Part shown: piece after piece, positions 27,562 to 37,100 of the stretch
Position numbering within the stretch: the stretch's first letter is position 1
How the letters are laid out: the number at the start of each line of letters is the position of its first letter
Program-made: the position numbers and the translations under genes
Notes under the pieces: model-generated
The model's input: the letters and a program-made list of their open reading frames with translations, nothing else
Database searches by the model: none
Told to the model about the DNA's origin: nothing
Source of the DNA: Candidatus Leptofilum gracile
GTDB lineage: Bacteria; Chloroflexota; Anaerolineae; Promineifilales; Promineifilaceae
Reading direction: 5' to 3'
Assembly (NCBI GenBank): GCA_016713825.1
Contig: JADJOJ010000006.1
Location: forward strand, 310,001-374,000
Length of the DNA stretch: 64,000 nucleotides

Positions 27562-30081
27562 ATGACAAAACAAACCAAATACAATCCCCAGGCCGTTGAG
27601 AAAAAGTGGCGGCCGGTTTGGGAAGCGCAAAATCTGTACCAAACGGGGGACGATCCCACCAAGCCCGACATTTACATTTTGGATTTCTTTCCGTACCCAT
27701 CTGGCGCGGGGCTGTCGGTGGGGCACGCGCGTAATTACGTGCCCACCTGCATTTTTAGCCGCTACCGGCGCATGCAAGGATACAACGTGCTGCACCCGAT
27801 GGGCTGGGATGCGTTCGGCCTGCCTGCCGAGAATTACGCCATCCAGCACAACATCCATCCGCGCCAAAGCACCAAGCTGTTTGCCGACACCTACCGGCGG
27901 CAGATGCAGGCGATGGAATGCAGCTACGATTGGTCGCGGGAAATTAACTCGACGTACCCCGATTATTACAAATGGACGCAACATTTTTTTCTGCTGCTGC
28001 ACCAGCGGGGGCTGGCTTACCGGGCGCTGGGCAGCCAATGGTGGTGCCCCACCTGCCAAACGATCCTGGCCAACGAGCAGGTGGAGCAGGGGCTGTGCTG
28101 GCGCTGCGACAGCGAGGTGACGAAGAAGGCGCTGGCGCAGTGGTACTTCAAAATCACGGCGTATGCGGACCGGCTGCTGGCCGACCTGGAGACGCTGAAC
28201 TGGCCGGAAAAAATCAAGGCGATGCAGCGCAACTGGATCGGCCGTTCCGAGGGTACCGAAGTTGTATTTGAGATTGAAAATCAGCAGATTTCGCAGATTG
28301 AAAAGATTAAAACAAAATCTGGAAAATCTGCGCAATCTGTTGATAAAAAGTTTGAAATTAGAACTTTCACCACGCGGGTGGATACGCTGTTTGGGGTGAC
28401 GTTTATTGCCATCGCGCCGGAGCATCCGCTGGTGGGGCAGATTGTAACGGCGGGGCAGCAAACGGCCGTAACCCACTACACCAACCAAGCCATACGCAAA
28501 TCAGAAATTGACCGCACCTCGACCGAAAAAGCACAAACTGGCGTCTTCACCGGGAGCTACGCCACGCATCCGCTGACGGGCCAGCCAGTGCCGATTTGGG
28601 TGGCCGATTACGTGCTGCCCGGCTACGGCAGCGGCGCGGTGATGGGCGTGCCCGCCCACGACAGCCGCGATTACGCCTTTGCCCAGACCTACGACCTGCC
28701 CATCGTGCCCGTAATTGAACCTGTCGATGAAGCTGTGGTAGAAGGTTGTTTTGCCGGATACGGCCGTCTCATCAACTCCGCCCAGTTCACCGGACAAACT
28801 TCACACGCGGCGATGGCGGCGATTACGGCCGTTCTTCAAGCCCAGGGCCACGGCGCACCCCAAATCACCTACAAGCTGCGCGACTGGCTGATTTCGCGGC
28901 AGCGGTACTGGGGCGCGCCGATTCCCATCGTGCACTGCCCGGATTGCGGCCCGGTGCCCGTACCAGAAAGTGACCTGCCCGTGCTGCTGCCAGAGACGGA
29001 CAACTTTGCCCCAGCGGGAGACGGCCGTTCCCCCCTGGCCCACATTCACGCTTGGGTCAACACCCCCTGCCCCCAGTGCGGCGGCCCCGCCCAGCGCGAA
29101 ACCGACACGATGGACGGCTTTGCCTGCTCCTCCTGGTACTTTCTGCGCTTTGCCAGCCCGCAGTACGCCGACGGCCCGTTTGACCCGGCGGCAGTGCAGC
29201 GCTGGCTGCCGGTAGACACCTACGTTGGTGGGGCGGAACATGCGGTGCTGCACCTGCTGTACGCCCGCTTCTGGACCAAGGTGATGGCCGATGCCGGGCT
29301 GATTGATTTTGTGGAGCCGTTTACCGAACTGCGCAACCAGGGCGTGCTGTCGTCGCCGCAAGACGGCCGTCGCATGTCCAAATCGCGCGGCAACGTGATT
29401 ACGCCAGACGAGGTGATTGCCCGCCACGGTACCGACGTGCTGCGGCTGAACGTCGTTTTCCTGGGGCCGTTTGATGCGGATGTGACCTGGGACGAGGGCG
29501 GCATTCGGGGCATGACGCGCTTTGTGGAGCGGTTTTGGAATCTGGCTGTAGAAAAATCTGACGCAAAGGGGCAAAGGGGCAAAGCTGAAGAAGTTGAAGC
29601 GGCATTTGTTAGGACAAGGCACAAGATTGTGAAGCGGATCACGCAGGAGATGGCGGATTTTCGGTTTAATACGGCCGTTGCTGGCCTGATGGAATATCTA
29701 AACAGCCTGTACGATTGCCGCGATGAGACCATCGGCCAAGATGCCTGGCGGGAAGCGCTGGGTACGATGGCCCGGCTGCTGGCCCCCATCGCCCCGTTCA
29801 TCGCCGAGGAGGTGTGGCGCACGGTGCTGGGCAACCCAGAATCCGTGCATCGCCAAACCTGGCCCGGCTACGATGAGGCGTTGACGCAAGACGACGCGAT
29901 CACCATTGTGGTACAGGTGAATGGCAAGGTGCGCGACCGGGTCACGGTGGCGGCGGTGGCGACGGTGGAATTTGTGAAGGAAACGGCCGTTGCCCAACCC
30001 AACGTTCAGGCCCACATCAACGGCCAGCCGATTCGCAAAATCATTGTGGTGCCGCAAAAGCTGGTGAATATTGTGGTGTAA
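27562..30081 (+). CDS. leuS: Leucyl-tRNA synthetase with a repeat-derived insert in the editing region
   Basis: This 839-residue class I synthetase charges tRNA-Leu. It shows PYPSGAGLSVGHARNYVPT around the HIGH-type motif (the usual first His is Ser, residue 52), WDAFGLPAENYAI, the zinc-like CxxC pairs, the CP1 editing domain (FTTRVDTLFGVTF; VPAHDSRDYAFA), KMSKS at about 605-608 (MSKSRGN) and a C-terminal anticodon domain. Residues about 237-262 (ENQQISQIEKIKTKSGKSAQ and on) are AT-rich low-complexity codons; this DNA (28277-28346) is an inverted repeat that matches intergenic copies at 33704 and 47345. The frame stays open through it. Expression is probably controlled by the leader at 27027-27184. 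Confidence 0.96.
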   Translation: MTKQTKYNPQAVEKKWRPVWEAQNLYQTGDDPTKPDIYILDFFPYPSGAGLSVGHARNYVPTCIFSRYRRMQGYNVLHPMGWDAFGLPAENYAIQHNIHPRQSTKLFADTYRRQMQAMECSYDWSREINSTYPDYYKWTQHFFLLLHQRGLAYRALGSQWWCPTCQTILANEQVEQGLCWRCDSEVTKKALAQWYFKITAYADRLLADLETLNWPEKIKAMQRNWIGRSEGTEVVFEIENQQISQIEKIKTKSGKSAQSVDKKFEIRTFTTRVDTLFGVTFIAIAPEHPLVGQIVTAGQQTAVTHYTNQAIRKSEIDRTSTEKAQTGVFTGSYATHPLTGQPVPIWVADYVLPGYGSGAVMGVPAHDSRDYAFAQTYDLPIVPVIEPVDEAVVEGCFAGYGRLINSAQFTGQTSHAAMAAITAVLQAQGHGAPQITYKLRDWLISRQRYWGAPIPIVHCPDCGPVPVPESDLPVLLPETDNFAPAGDGRSPLAHIHAWVNTPCPQCGGPAQRETDTMDGFACSSWYFLRFASPQYADGPFDPAAVQRWLPVDTYVGGAEHAVLHLLYARFWTKVMADAGLIDFVEPFTELRNQGVLSSPQDGRRMSKSRGNVITPDEVIARHGTDVLRLNVVFLGPFDADVTWDEGGIRGMTRFVERFWNLAVEKSDAKGQRGKAEEVEAAFVRTRHKIVKRITQEMADFRFNTAVAGLMEYLNSLYDCRDETIGQDAWREALGTMARLLAPIAPFIAEEVWRTVLGNPESVHRQTWPGYDEALTQDDAITIVVQVNGKVRDRVTVAAVATVEFVKETAVAQPNVQAHINGQPIRKIIVVPQKLVNIVV
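28277..28346. repeat. Intergenic-type inverted repeat embedded in leuS
   Basis: The 23 bases at 28277-28299 (containing CAGCAGATTTCGCAGATT) are identical to the reverse complement of 33704-33726 in an intergenic region, and CAGATTTCGCAGATT recurs at 47348. The other arm, AATCTGCGCAATCTGTTGAT, pairs with the first at 18 of 20 positions. The stretch is markedly AT-rich against its gene. Confidence 0.85.
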
Positions 30082-30082
30082 A

Positions 30083-30138
30083 AGACCCCCTCCCTAGCCC
30101 TATCAGGGGGAGGGCTAGGGAGGGGGCCAGGGTGAGGG
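30083..30138. repeat. CCCTCCCTAGCCC-family hairpin between convergent genes
   Basis: CCCCCTCCCTAGCCCT faces AGGGCTAGGGAGGGGG around a short loop. It fills the gap between leuS and the phosphorylase gene, which converge, so it can end both transcripts. A longer relative lies at 40207-40289. Confidence 0.75.
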
Positions 30139-33100
30139 TCAAACCTGCACGCGTACCAGCCTCACCTGCTCATCCCGGTCCAGGATGTGCTGGCTGGTGG
30201 CCTGGTCTAAACAGTGGCCGGGGATGGTTTGGGAACGGCCGTTTGCCCACACTACCTCCACCTGCGCCACACCCCCCCGCGTATACACAATCGGCATCTG
30301 GCAGAAGGTGAAGGCGAGCGCATTTGGCGGCAGCAAGAGCGTTTGCGCCTCGCCGCATTGGTTTACATAAGTAAACGTGCCCGGTTCAGGCAAAAATTCG
30401 TCTGGGCGCAGCAGCGTAGGGCCAAAACAGAGCTGCCCCGCCTGCACAGAGACGCCCAATTCGCCCCAGCGAGTCAAAATCTCTTCCTTTACCTGGCCAG
30501 TCATGCCGGGTTGGCGTGCGCCGCTGCCCAGCGGGGTGTGCGAATACGGGTCGGTGGGAAACGCGCCGTACACATCGGGGCTTTTGTTGAAGCCGATACC
30601 GGCGCGAATGTCGTAGTAGGCGTCGGCCAGGGCGGTGGTTACGGCCGTATCCGCCCCATCGGCCACTGCCTGCTGGTAACATTCCTGCGCCGCCAGCAGC
30701 AGCTTGGAGACCATGTGCCAGTAAATGCTGCCCAGCCCCTCGTAGGCAAAAAAGGTGCCAGAGCGGCCAGTGAAGGCGCGATGGTTAAAGGTCGCTTCAA
30801 ACAGTTCCAGGATGAACGCCTGCTCTTGGGCCACCAACTCGGCCAGTTCGGGTTCCTGGCCCATTTTTTGCAGCAGGGTGGCCACGTCGCTGGCGTTGCG
30901 GAAACGGCCGTTAAAATGAAACATCCCCGCCTCATCCTCCACCAACAGACGTTTGTCCCCAGCCGCTTGCAGCGCCTGCACCAGCGGCGAATGGGCCACC
31001 TGGGCCGCCGCCACATTGTTCTTTTGGCGGAAGCCCGGCAGGTGGCGGTGCGGGTACAGCATGTAGGAATGCTGGTCTGCCCGGTACAAATCGCTGTGGC
31101 GCAAGCTTTGCAGCAGCGCCAGCGCCGCCTGTGGGGCCAGCAAGCCAGAGGAGAGCAGGGCCACCTGCCCCTCTAACATCAAATACAAATGCTCAACGTC
31201 TGCGGTGGCTTCGCCCAGGCGCAAAATGTTGTAGGTGTGGGCCAGCCCATCGGGCCGCTGGTTCACGTGCAGGGTGTGCTCGATGTAGCGTTGGGCCAAG
31301 GATAGGAAGTTGGCCAGATTGGCTACGGCCAGGGGTTGCTGCGTTGGGGGCAGGCCGGTTTGGTAGAGCGTGGCGCGGTAGGCGGTAACGGCCGTTCCCA
31401 ACGCATCCATCACCGCCCGCCGATCTTGATCGCTAAAGCCATCAACCAGCCGGTCTTGAAAATGGGTAAAAATGGTCTGCACGTCGCCGAACAAGGTGGC
31501 AACGGCCGTATTCACCACAAAATCCCCGTCCTTGTACTCTGCCAGCAGCCCTTGCCAAAAGGCGATGAAGCGGCGCAGGTAGGCGGCTGTCACCACCGAC
31601 AGCCCCTTGCCCACCAGGGCGTTGTTGGCGTCGTTCCATTCTGGGCGCTGGGTGTTCATCCAGATACCGCCCTCGGGCACCAGGTTGGTGAGCTTGGCCA
31701 GCAGCAGCACCAGCAGCTTTTCTACCATCGTCACGTGGATAACGTCGCCAGCGGGGTTTAGGAGCAAACGGCCGTCTGTGCCCAGTTGGGTTACGGCCGT
31801 TTCCACCACTTCCTCCGTCTCCCAATCAAAATCAATCGTGTCGTACCAGTTGGTTAGCATGTCTGCATAGCTTTTTTGGCGGTATGGCACGTTGGCATAG
31901 CTAAAAATTGGCTGGTTCCACAGCTGGGCCAGGCGACCCGGCTGCATCTGCTCGGCCACTTCCAGCAGCTTTTGCAGGTAGATAATTTGATGATCGTTCC
32001 AGTAGCCAATGTTGGCCCACGGATTATCCGGCTCTGGCACTTCCCACTCAATGCCCGCCCGCGTCACCCGGTACGGGTTGTAGCCGTCGGCCGTGGTGGC
32101 GTTCAAAAATTTGGCAATGAGCCCCTCGGCATAGTTGGGGAACGACCAGGCCAGCGGCTCCCAATTTTGGAAGATGTCGCGCCAGTTGCCCTGGTAATCC
32201 AGGTTGGGCGACAGGTCTGGTTTTTTTAGATTGATGGAAAACTGGTTCCAGGGGCGACTGGGGTCGCCATGCCGACGGCTAAACGACAGCGGCAAATATT
32301 CGTAGCAGAGCCGGATCAGGTTCGCTTCGCCAGATTCGGCGGCGCGGGCGTACAGTTCGCGGATGTTCATTTGTTCGGGCAGCTGGGCAAACCAGGATAC
32401 GGCCGTTTCCCAAACCACCCGGTTACGCATCTGCACAAACGCCACAAAATCGTGGCGCTGCACTGTGTAGCCATCATCAAAAATGCCGCCGCGCATGATG
32501 TTGAACAGCACATTGGCAAAATGATGGCTGGTGGTGGCCTGTTCGGCCGACTGCTGCAAGCCGTCGGCGGCGGCCACGTAGCGCACCAGGGTATCGGTTC
32601 CCAGCGCCACATCTTCCTCGATTTGCTGCTGAATAGCGGCGGCATCTTGCCGCAAGAAGTGGCTCAACTGGGTCACGGCGGCGCTGTCCTGGTTCACATC
32701 GGACGCGATGTGCCACGACTGCGCCCCGCCCGGCGGCAAAGCAAACGTAGACGAAACGAGATACGCCCCCGCTTTGCCGCAAATATCGTGTTCTGGGGTG
32801 AGGGAACGGCCGTAGCGAAACCCATCCAGCTGCTCTGTACAGAGCAAATGGGTGGGCTGCGGCAAGCCTACCTGCCAAACCGCTGTCGCCTTCAGCGATT
32901 CGCTCGGCTCCGCCTGATCCGTCAGCGTGGCGCTGAGGGCAAACAAACCCAGCCCGGTTTCCGGCTCCAGTTCATTTCGCTTGTAGGCGTGCAGTAAGCT
33001 GCTCATACTGTTTTGCAGCGCCGTGGTGGCCCCATAAGGCAGCACATTTTGCAGCCCGTCCAGCAGTTCAATCTGGCAATCGTCCGCGCCATCATTGTGC

Positions 33101-33627
33101 AGCCAGCAGGTGCGGATGAAGCCCAAGCAGTCGCCCGTACGCCAGGCGGTGCGCAGCCGCAGCTGCAAATCGTGGTTCACTTCTTCAAACAGCAGCACGT
33201 TGCCGTAGCTGTTTTTGTAAAGATGACGCTCGATGTTATATACGCCCGCGTACCGGTTGGAGAATGGCTCCCAGAGGTAAGCGCGCTGCGGGGACACCTG
33301 GTTAGCGTCACCATCCCGACTTACGCGCACAATCGTTTTTGGCCCGGTCAGCTCACTATGCGCCGTGATCTTGTCTTCGGTTTCGTAGGGGAACAAAGCC
33401 GATTCGGCGTTGGTGCGCCCGGCCGTCAGGCCGCCCGTGCTGGAAATAAAGAGCCAATGATCAGAGCTGCTCACCAGGCTCATAAAAAATGGCGGCATCT
33501 GGTCATAATGGGCAATCTTGTAAAAGGTTTGCCCCATCATCTCCACAAAACTGCCGGTTACAGCCTGGGCTTTCCGTTTAACTGGGCGTTCGCCAATCAA
33601 GATTTTTTGGTTCACCGGAGTCATCAT
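30139..33627 (-). CDS. Large GH94-related phosphorylase, probably beta-1,3-oligoglucan phosphorylase (GH149/GH161-like)
   Basis: The protein has about 1162 residues, well over the roughly 800 of cellobiose phosphorylases but in the range of GH149/GH161 beta-1,3-glucan phosphorylases. An N-terminal beta-sandwich region (SNRYAGVYNIERHLYKNSYG) is followed by an alpha/alpha-barrel part (PWNQFSINLKKPDLSPNLDY, NPWANIGYWNDHQIIYLQKL, WMNTQRPEWNDANNALVG) and a C-terminal region (GIGFNKSPDVYGAFPTDPYSH). No signal peptide, so it is cytoplasmic and would split imported oligosaccharide with phosphate into glucose 1-phosphate. GH16, GH3 and ABC genes upstream on the same strand support the beta-1,3 assignment, which is inference. 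The start at 33627 has GGAGGG seven bases upstream. Confidence 0.72.
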   Translation of the reverse strand: MMTPVNQKILIGERPVKRKAQAVTGSFVEMMGQTFYKIAHYDQMPPFFMSLVSSSDHWLFISSTGGLTAGRTNAESALFPYETEDKITAHSELTGPKTIVRVSRDGDANQVSPQRAYLWEPFSNRYAGVYNIERHLYKNSYGNVLLFEEVNHDLQLRLRTAWRTGDCLGFIRTCWLHNDGADDCQIELLDGLQNVLPYGATTALQNSMSSLLHAYKRNELEPETGLGLFALSATLTDQAEPSESLKATAVWQVGLPQPTHLLCTEQLDGFRYGRSLTPEHDICGKAGAYLVSSTFALPPGGAQSWHIASDVNQDSAAVTQLSHFLRQDAAAIQQQIEEDVALGTDTLVRYVAAADGLQQSAEQATTSHHFANVLFNIMRGGIFDDGYTVQRHDFVAFVQMRNRVVWETAVSWFAQLPEQMNIRELYARAAESGEANLIRLCYEYLPLSFSRRHGDPSRPWNQFSINLKKPDLSPNLDYQGNWRDIFQNWEPLAWSFPNYAEGLIAKFLNATTADGYNPYRVTRAGIEWEVPEPDNPWANIGYWNDHQIIYLQKLLEVAEQMQPGRLAQLWNQPIFSYANVPYRQKSYADMLTNWYDTIDFDWETEEVVETAVTQLGTDGRLLLNPAGDVIHVTMVEKLLVLLLAKLTNLVPEGGIWMNTQRPEWNDANNALVGKGLSVVTAAYLRRFIAFWQGLLAEYKDGDFVVNTAVATLFGDVQTIFTHFQDRLVDGFSDQDRRAVMDALGTAVTAYRATLYQTGLPPTQQPLAVANLANFLSLAQRYIEHTLHVNQRPDGLAHTYNILRLGEATADVEHLYLMLEGQVALLSSGLLAPQAALALLQSLRHSDLYRADQHSYMLYPHRHLPGFRQKNNVAAAQVAHSPLVQALQAAGDKRLLVEDEAGMFHFNGRFRNASDVATLLQKMGQEPELAELVAQEQAFILELFEATFNHRAFTGRSGTFFAYEGLGSIYWHMVSKLLLAAQECYQQAVADGADTAVTTALADAYYDIRAGIGFNKSPDVYGAFPTDPYSHTPLGSGARQPGMTGQVKEEILTRWGELGVSVQAGQLCFGPTLLRPDEFLPEPGTFTYVNQCGEAQTLLLPPNALAFTFCQMPIVYTRGGVAQVEVVWANGRSQTIPGHCLDQATSQHILDRDEQVRLVRVQV

Positions 33628-33651
33628 CAGACATCCCTCCTTCAAAAATAG

Positions 33652-33891
33652 GCCGCAGATTAACGCGGATTAACGCGGATTAAATCTGGGCGCAATCTGC
33701 GCAAATCTGCGAAATCTGCTGATTTTCATTCATGGTGGTCAACGACAGTTGGTGTCGTCTCCTCAGTAAATAAACCTCCGGGAGGCTTCAAAAATGGCCT
33801 CTGTTACGCACTGAACCTCCCGGAGGTTGGGTTTTCATTATCCGCCCTACGATTTCATTCGTGGTGGTCAACGACAGGCCGTGTCGTCTTC
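33652..33891. repeat. Composite of three repeat families in a 460-base gap
   Basis: From left: CGCGGATTAACGCGGATTAA and AATCTGCGCAAATCTGCG words (33652-33726) that match the leuS insert; a paired AACCTCC element (33773-33828, arms AACCTCCGGGAGG and AACCTCCCGGAGGTT); and two direct copies of TTTCATTC(A/G)TGGTGGTCAACGACAG (33724-33750, 33853-33879) that bracket that element. No ORF of coding character exists in 33646-34109. Confidence 0.75.
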
Positions 33892-34006
33892 ACTTCAATA
33901 CAAATCCCAAAAGGAACGTATTGTACTCACCTCAAGGGGTTTAAACTCGCCAAATTTATCCCCAAAAATGACAAGGCAGTGGGGAATCTAACTGGTTACA
34001 AAAGAG

Positions 34007-34043
34007 AAAGGCTTTGGCTGGAACCAAACCGGCCAAAGCCTTT
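34007..34043 (-). terminator. Terminator of the giant GH16 gene
   Basis: AAAGGCTTTGG (34007-34017) and CCAAAGCCTTT (34033-34043) form an 11-bp stem about 65 bases past the stop codon of the leftward GH16 gene. It would end that transcript before the phosphorylase gene, implying that the phosphorylase has its own promoter. Confidence 0.65.
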
Positions 34044-34109
34044 CATTTCTACATCAATTTTTCAACGAAAGGTTTGTAAGTAAGGGCAGGGCGCGCCTTG
34101 CCCTTACGC

Positions 34110-37100
34110 TTACGGAATGGACTCAAAAGCACCGATGTCGCAAGCTGCATCTCGGGCAATACCACGCTGATCGGTTGAGGGGCAAACGGCCGTATTCGCC
34201 GCATCAATCGCCACACTACCGGTCAGCAGGGCATGGGTCAACGTGGGGCCGCCATTGTCGGCCAACACGTCTACACCCGCACCACCAGCCGCCACAACAA
34301 TGTCGCTGCCCACTGGCTGGCAAGAGCCATCGGTCACCACATTGTTACCCAGCGAGGTGAGCGAAGCCAGCGCCGGGTTGCCTTCCAACTGGCAGTTGTA
34401 GGTGCCATTGTCTGCAATCAGGCTGTTCTGGATCGTCGCCGCTACCGGTGCGCCAAAGGTGGCAATCATCAAACCACCGGCAGTGCCGCCGGGCGCAGTG
34501 TTGCCCACAATGGTGCTGTTCAAGATGGTCACCGTGCCGTCTGTGCTAAACATCGCCCCGCCGTGCCACGCCGTAGAGACGTTGCCGCTGAGGGTGCTGT
34601 TTACCACCGTCACGTTGCCCAGCGTGCGCAACCCACCCGCCACGTCGCCAGCCACATTGCCGCTCACCGTGCTGTTGGTGAGGGTGATGTTGCTGTTGAA
34701 GAAGCCGTAGATGCCGCCGCCCGGCTGGCCCAGCGTGCGGTTGTTCATCACCGCGCTGTTGTTCATGTTCAGCGTTGCGCCATCCCCGTTGTAGATGCCG
34801 CCACCGCCAAACTGGAAGTCCGGTGCGCCGGTGCTGGATTCTGTGTTGTCCATCACCACCACGCTTTCCAGGTTCAGCACGCCGTAGTTCAGGATGCCGC
34901 CCCCTTGCGGAGCGCCCACGCCGTCAGCTACGGTCAAGTTGTTCAGGTTCACCACGGCCCCGGCGGCCATCTGGAAGACGCGCGAGGCGTTGTTGCCGCT
35001 CACGGTCAGGCCAGGAGCGCCGCTGCCGTCGATGGTCAGGCTGCGGGCCACGGTTAGCTGCCCAGAAGTGAGCGCAATCGTACCTCCAGCCAGAGTGGGA
35101 TCAAAGGTAATGGTGCCGTCTGGGGCGATGCGCTCGATGGCGTCCCGCAGGGAGCCAGCGCCGCTGTCGGCCAGGCTGGTTACCGTGAGGGCGGTGGGCG
35201 GCGGCACGGGTTTTACGCGTACCTGGTCCAGGGCGGCACTGCTGCCCGCAGGCAAGGAGAAGCCGTAGCCCCACACCTCGGCAAAGCTCAGGCCGTCGTT
35301 GGGTGCGCCTGCCGGTTGCGCGCTGCTGCGCACAAAGCTGGTGAAGGGGATTTCAACCTGCTGCCAGCCGCTGAAGTTGTCTACAAAGGTGGTTTCAAAC
35401 CGTTCGGCCGTATCTGGCCCCTGGTAAACGCGAATGTAGTCAACGGCCATGGATTGCGGCAGCTGCAAGTTGGGGTCTACGGTGCCGCCAAAGTTACCGC
35501 CAATGGCCACGTTCAGCAGCAGGAAGACCGGGTCGTTGAAGACCCATTCGCCCGATACGTCGGCGGGGGTGGCGGTGTGGTAGAGGATGCCATCTACGTA
35601 CCACTCAATGCGGTCTGGCTGCCATTCGATGGTAAAGGTGTGGTAATTGTCGGAAACGGGGCCGCCGAAGTCGTAGACGTTGCCGTAGCTTTGGCCGCCA
35701 GCGTAGCCGGGGCCGTGTACGGTGCCGAAGATTTCGTTGGGCAGGCGGCTGACGTATTCCATGAAGTCGATTTCGCCGGTTTGCGGCCACTGTACCACGT
35801 CGATGTCGGTGCCCAGGCTCCAGAAGGCGGGCCAGAGGCCAGCTTCGCCGTCTGGGACGAGGATGCGGGATTCGATACGGCCGTACGCAAATTCCGCCTT
35901 GCGCCAGGAGATCAACCGGGCCGAGGTGTACTCACACGGGCCGTAGTAACATTCCAGCGAGCCGTCTGCCTCACGCACGGTCAGCACCATGTTGCCGTTG
36001 CCGTCGGTGGCGGCGTTGGCTGGATCGTCCGTGTAGTATTGGAATTCATCATTGCCCCAGCCGGGGATGCCGTTGACCGTGCCGTCGCCAATTTCATAGC
36101 TCCAATTTTCTGGGTTGGGCGGCGTACCGGCTGGCTCGTTGAACTCTTCGCTCCACACCATGTTCCAGCCAGACGGGCCGGGGTCTGGGGCGCGGTTTTC
36201 TTTCAGGTTCACCGTTACTTCTTGGCCGCTGTTGCTGCCGTAATACCAGAGGGTGAGCGCTTCACCGTGCGACCAATCTTGCCCCAGGGCAAAGTCGCGG
36301 TTGAAGGTAGCTGCGGCTGGTTCTACGTGCCGCATGGCGGCGGCGGCTTTAACCCAGGCGTTGCGGTAGTAAGCAACGGCCGTTACCAGACGACCTCTAT
36401 CCGCATCTCGCTCGGCCTTGGTCATTTGGGCTTCGGCCTGGTCGATGAGACTGCCGTTCCCGCCACTTGCCACCGCCAGATCAAGCTGGTTCTGGGCCAA
36501 AGCCGCCACAGAATCCATCAGCTCCGCAACCAGCTGATCCAGCTCGGCGGTTGGGGCGTGGCGCGGCAGGCCAGCCAGGCGCAGGTCGGTGATGGCCACG
36601 TTCAGGTAGGTGAAGACGTTGGCCCCCTTGCTGGCATCCAGGTAGGCATCATTTTCCCAGTAAGCGGAGCGCAGGCTGCGGTCTAGCTGCTGGCGGGCCA
36701 GGAACAGCCACAGATCAACGCGGAAATCGCCGGTGGGGTACAGGTCGTCTAGTTCGTCGTAAGCGGCCTGGATCATCGGTTGAACGGCCGTTGCCGTCGA
36801 AGAAACCTGCAAAATGGTCTCGAAGGCGTCCTGGCCGGGGATGGCCTGGGGATCGGTGGCCGTCATTAACTGCGTTCCCAATCCAGCCAGATCGCTGGCA
36901 TCCCACAGGTACGCGCCTTTCTCAAAGTCATCCAGCAGATTGATATCGTACGGGTCGTTGTCTTGAATAGACGCGCCCGCCTGGAAGGAGAAGCCCTGCG
37001 CCACGTCTACCGGGTTGCTCAGCCGCAGAATGACGCTCTCGCCGCCTTCGAATTTACTATCCTCAAACGTTTCTAGCGAGAAGGCCAATTCAGATGGGCC

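Noticed and set aside
35316..36686. 456-codon plus-strand ORF opposite the giant GH16
   Set aside because: It is antisense to the GH16 catalytic domain with ExDxxE and shows no recognisable domain.
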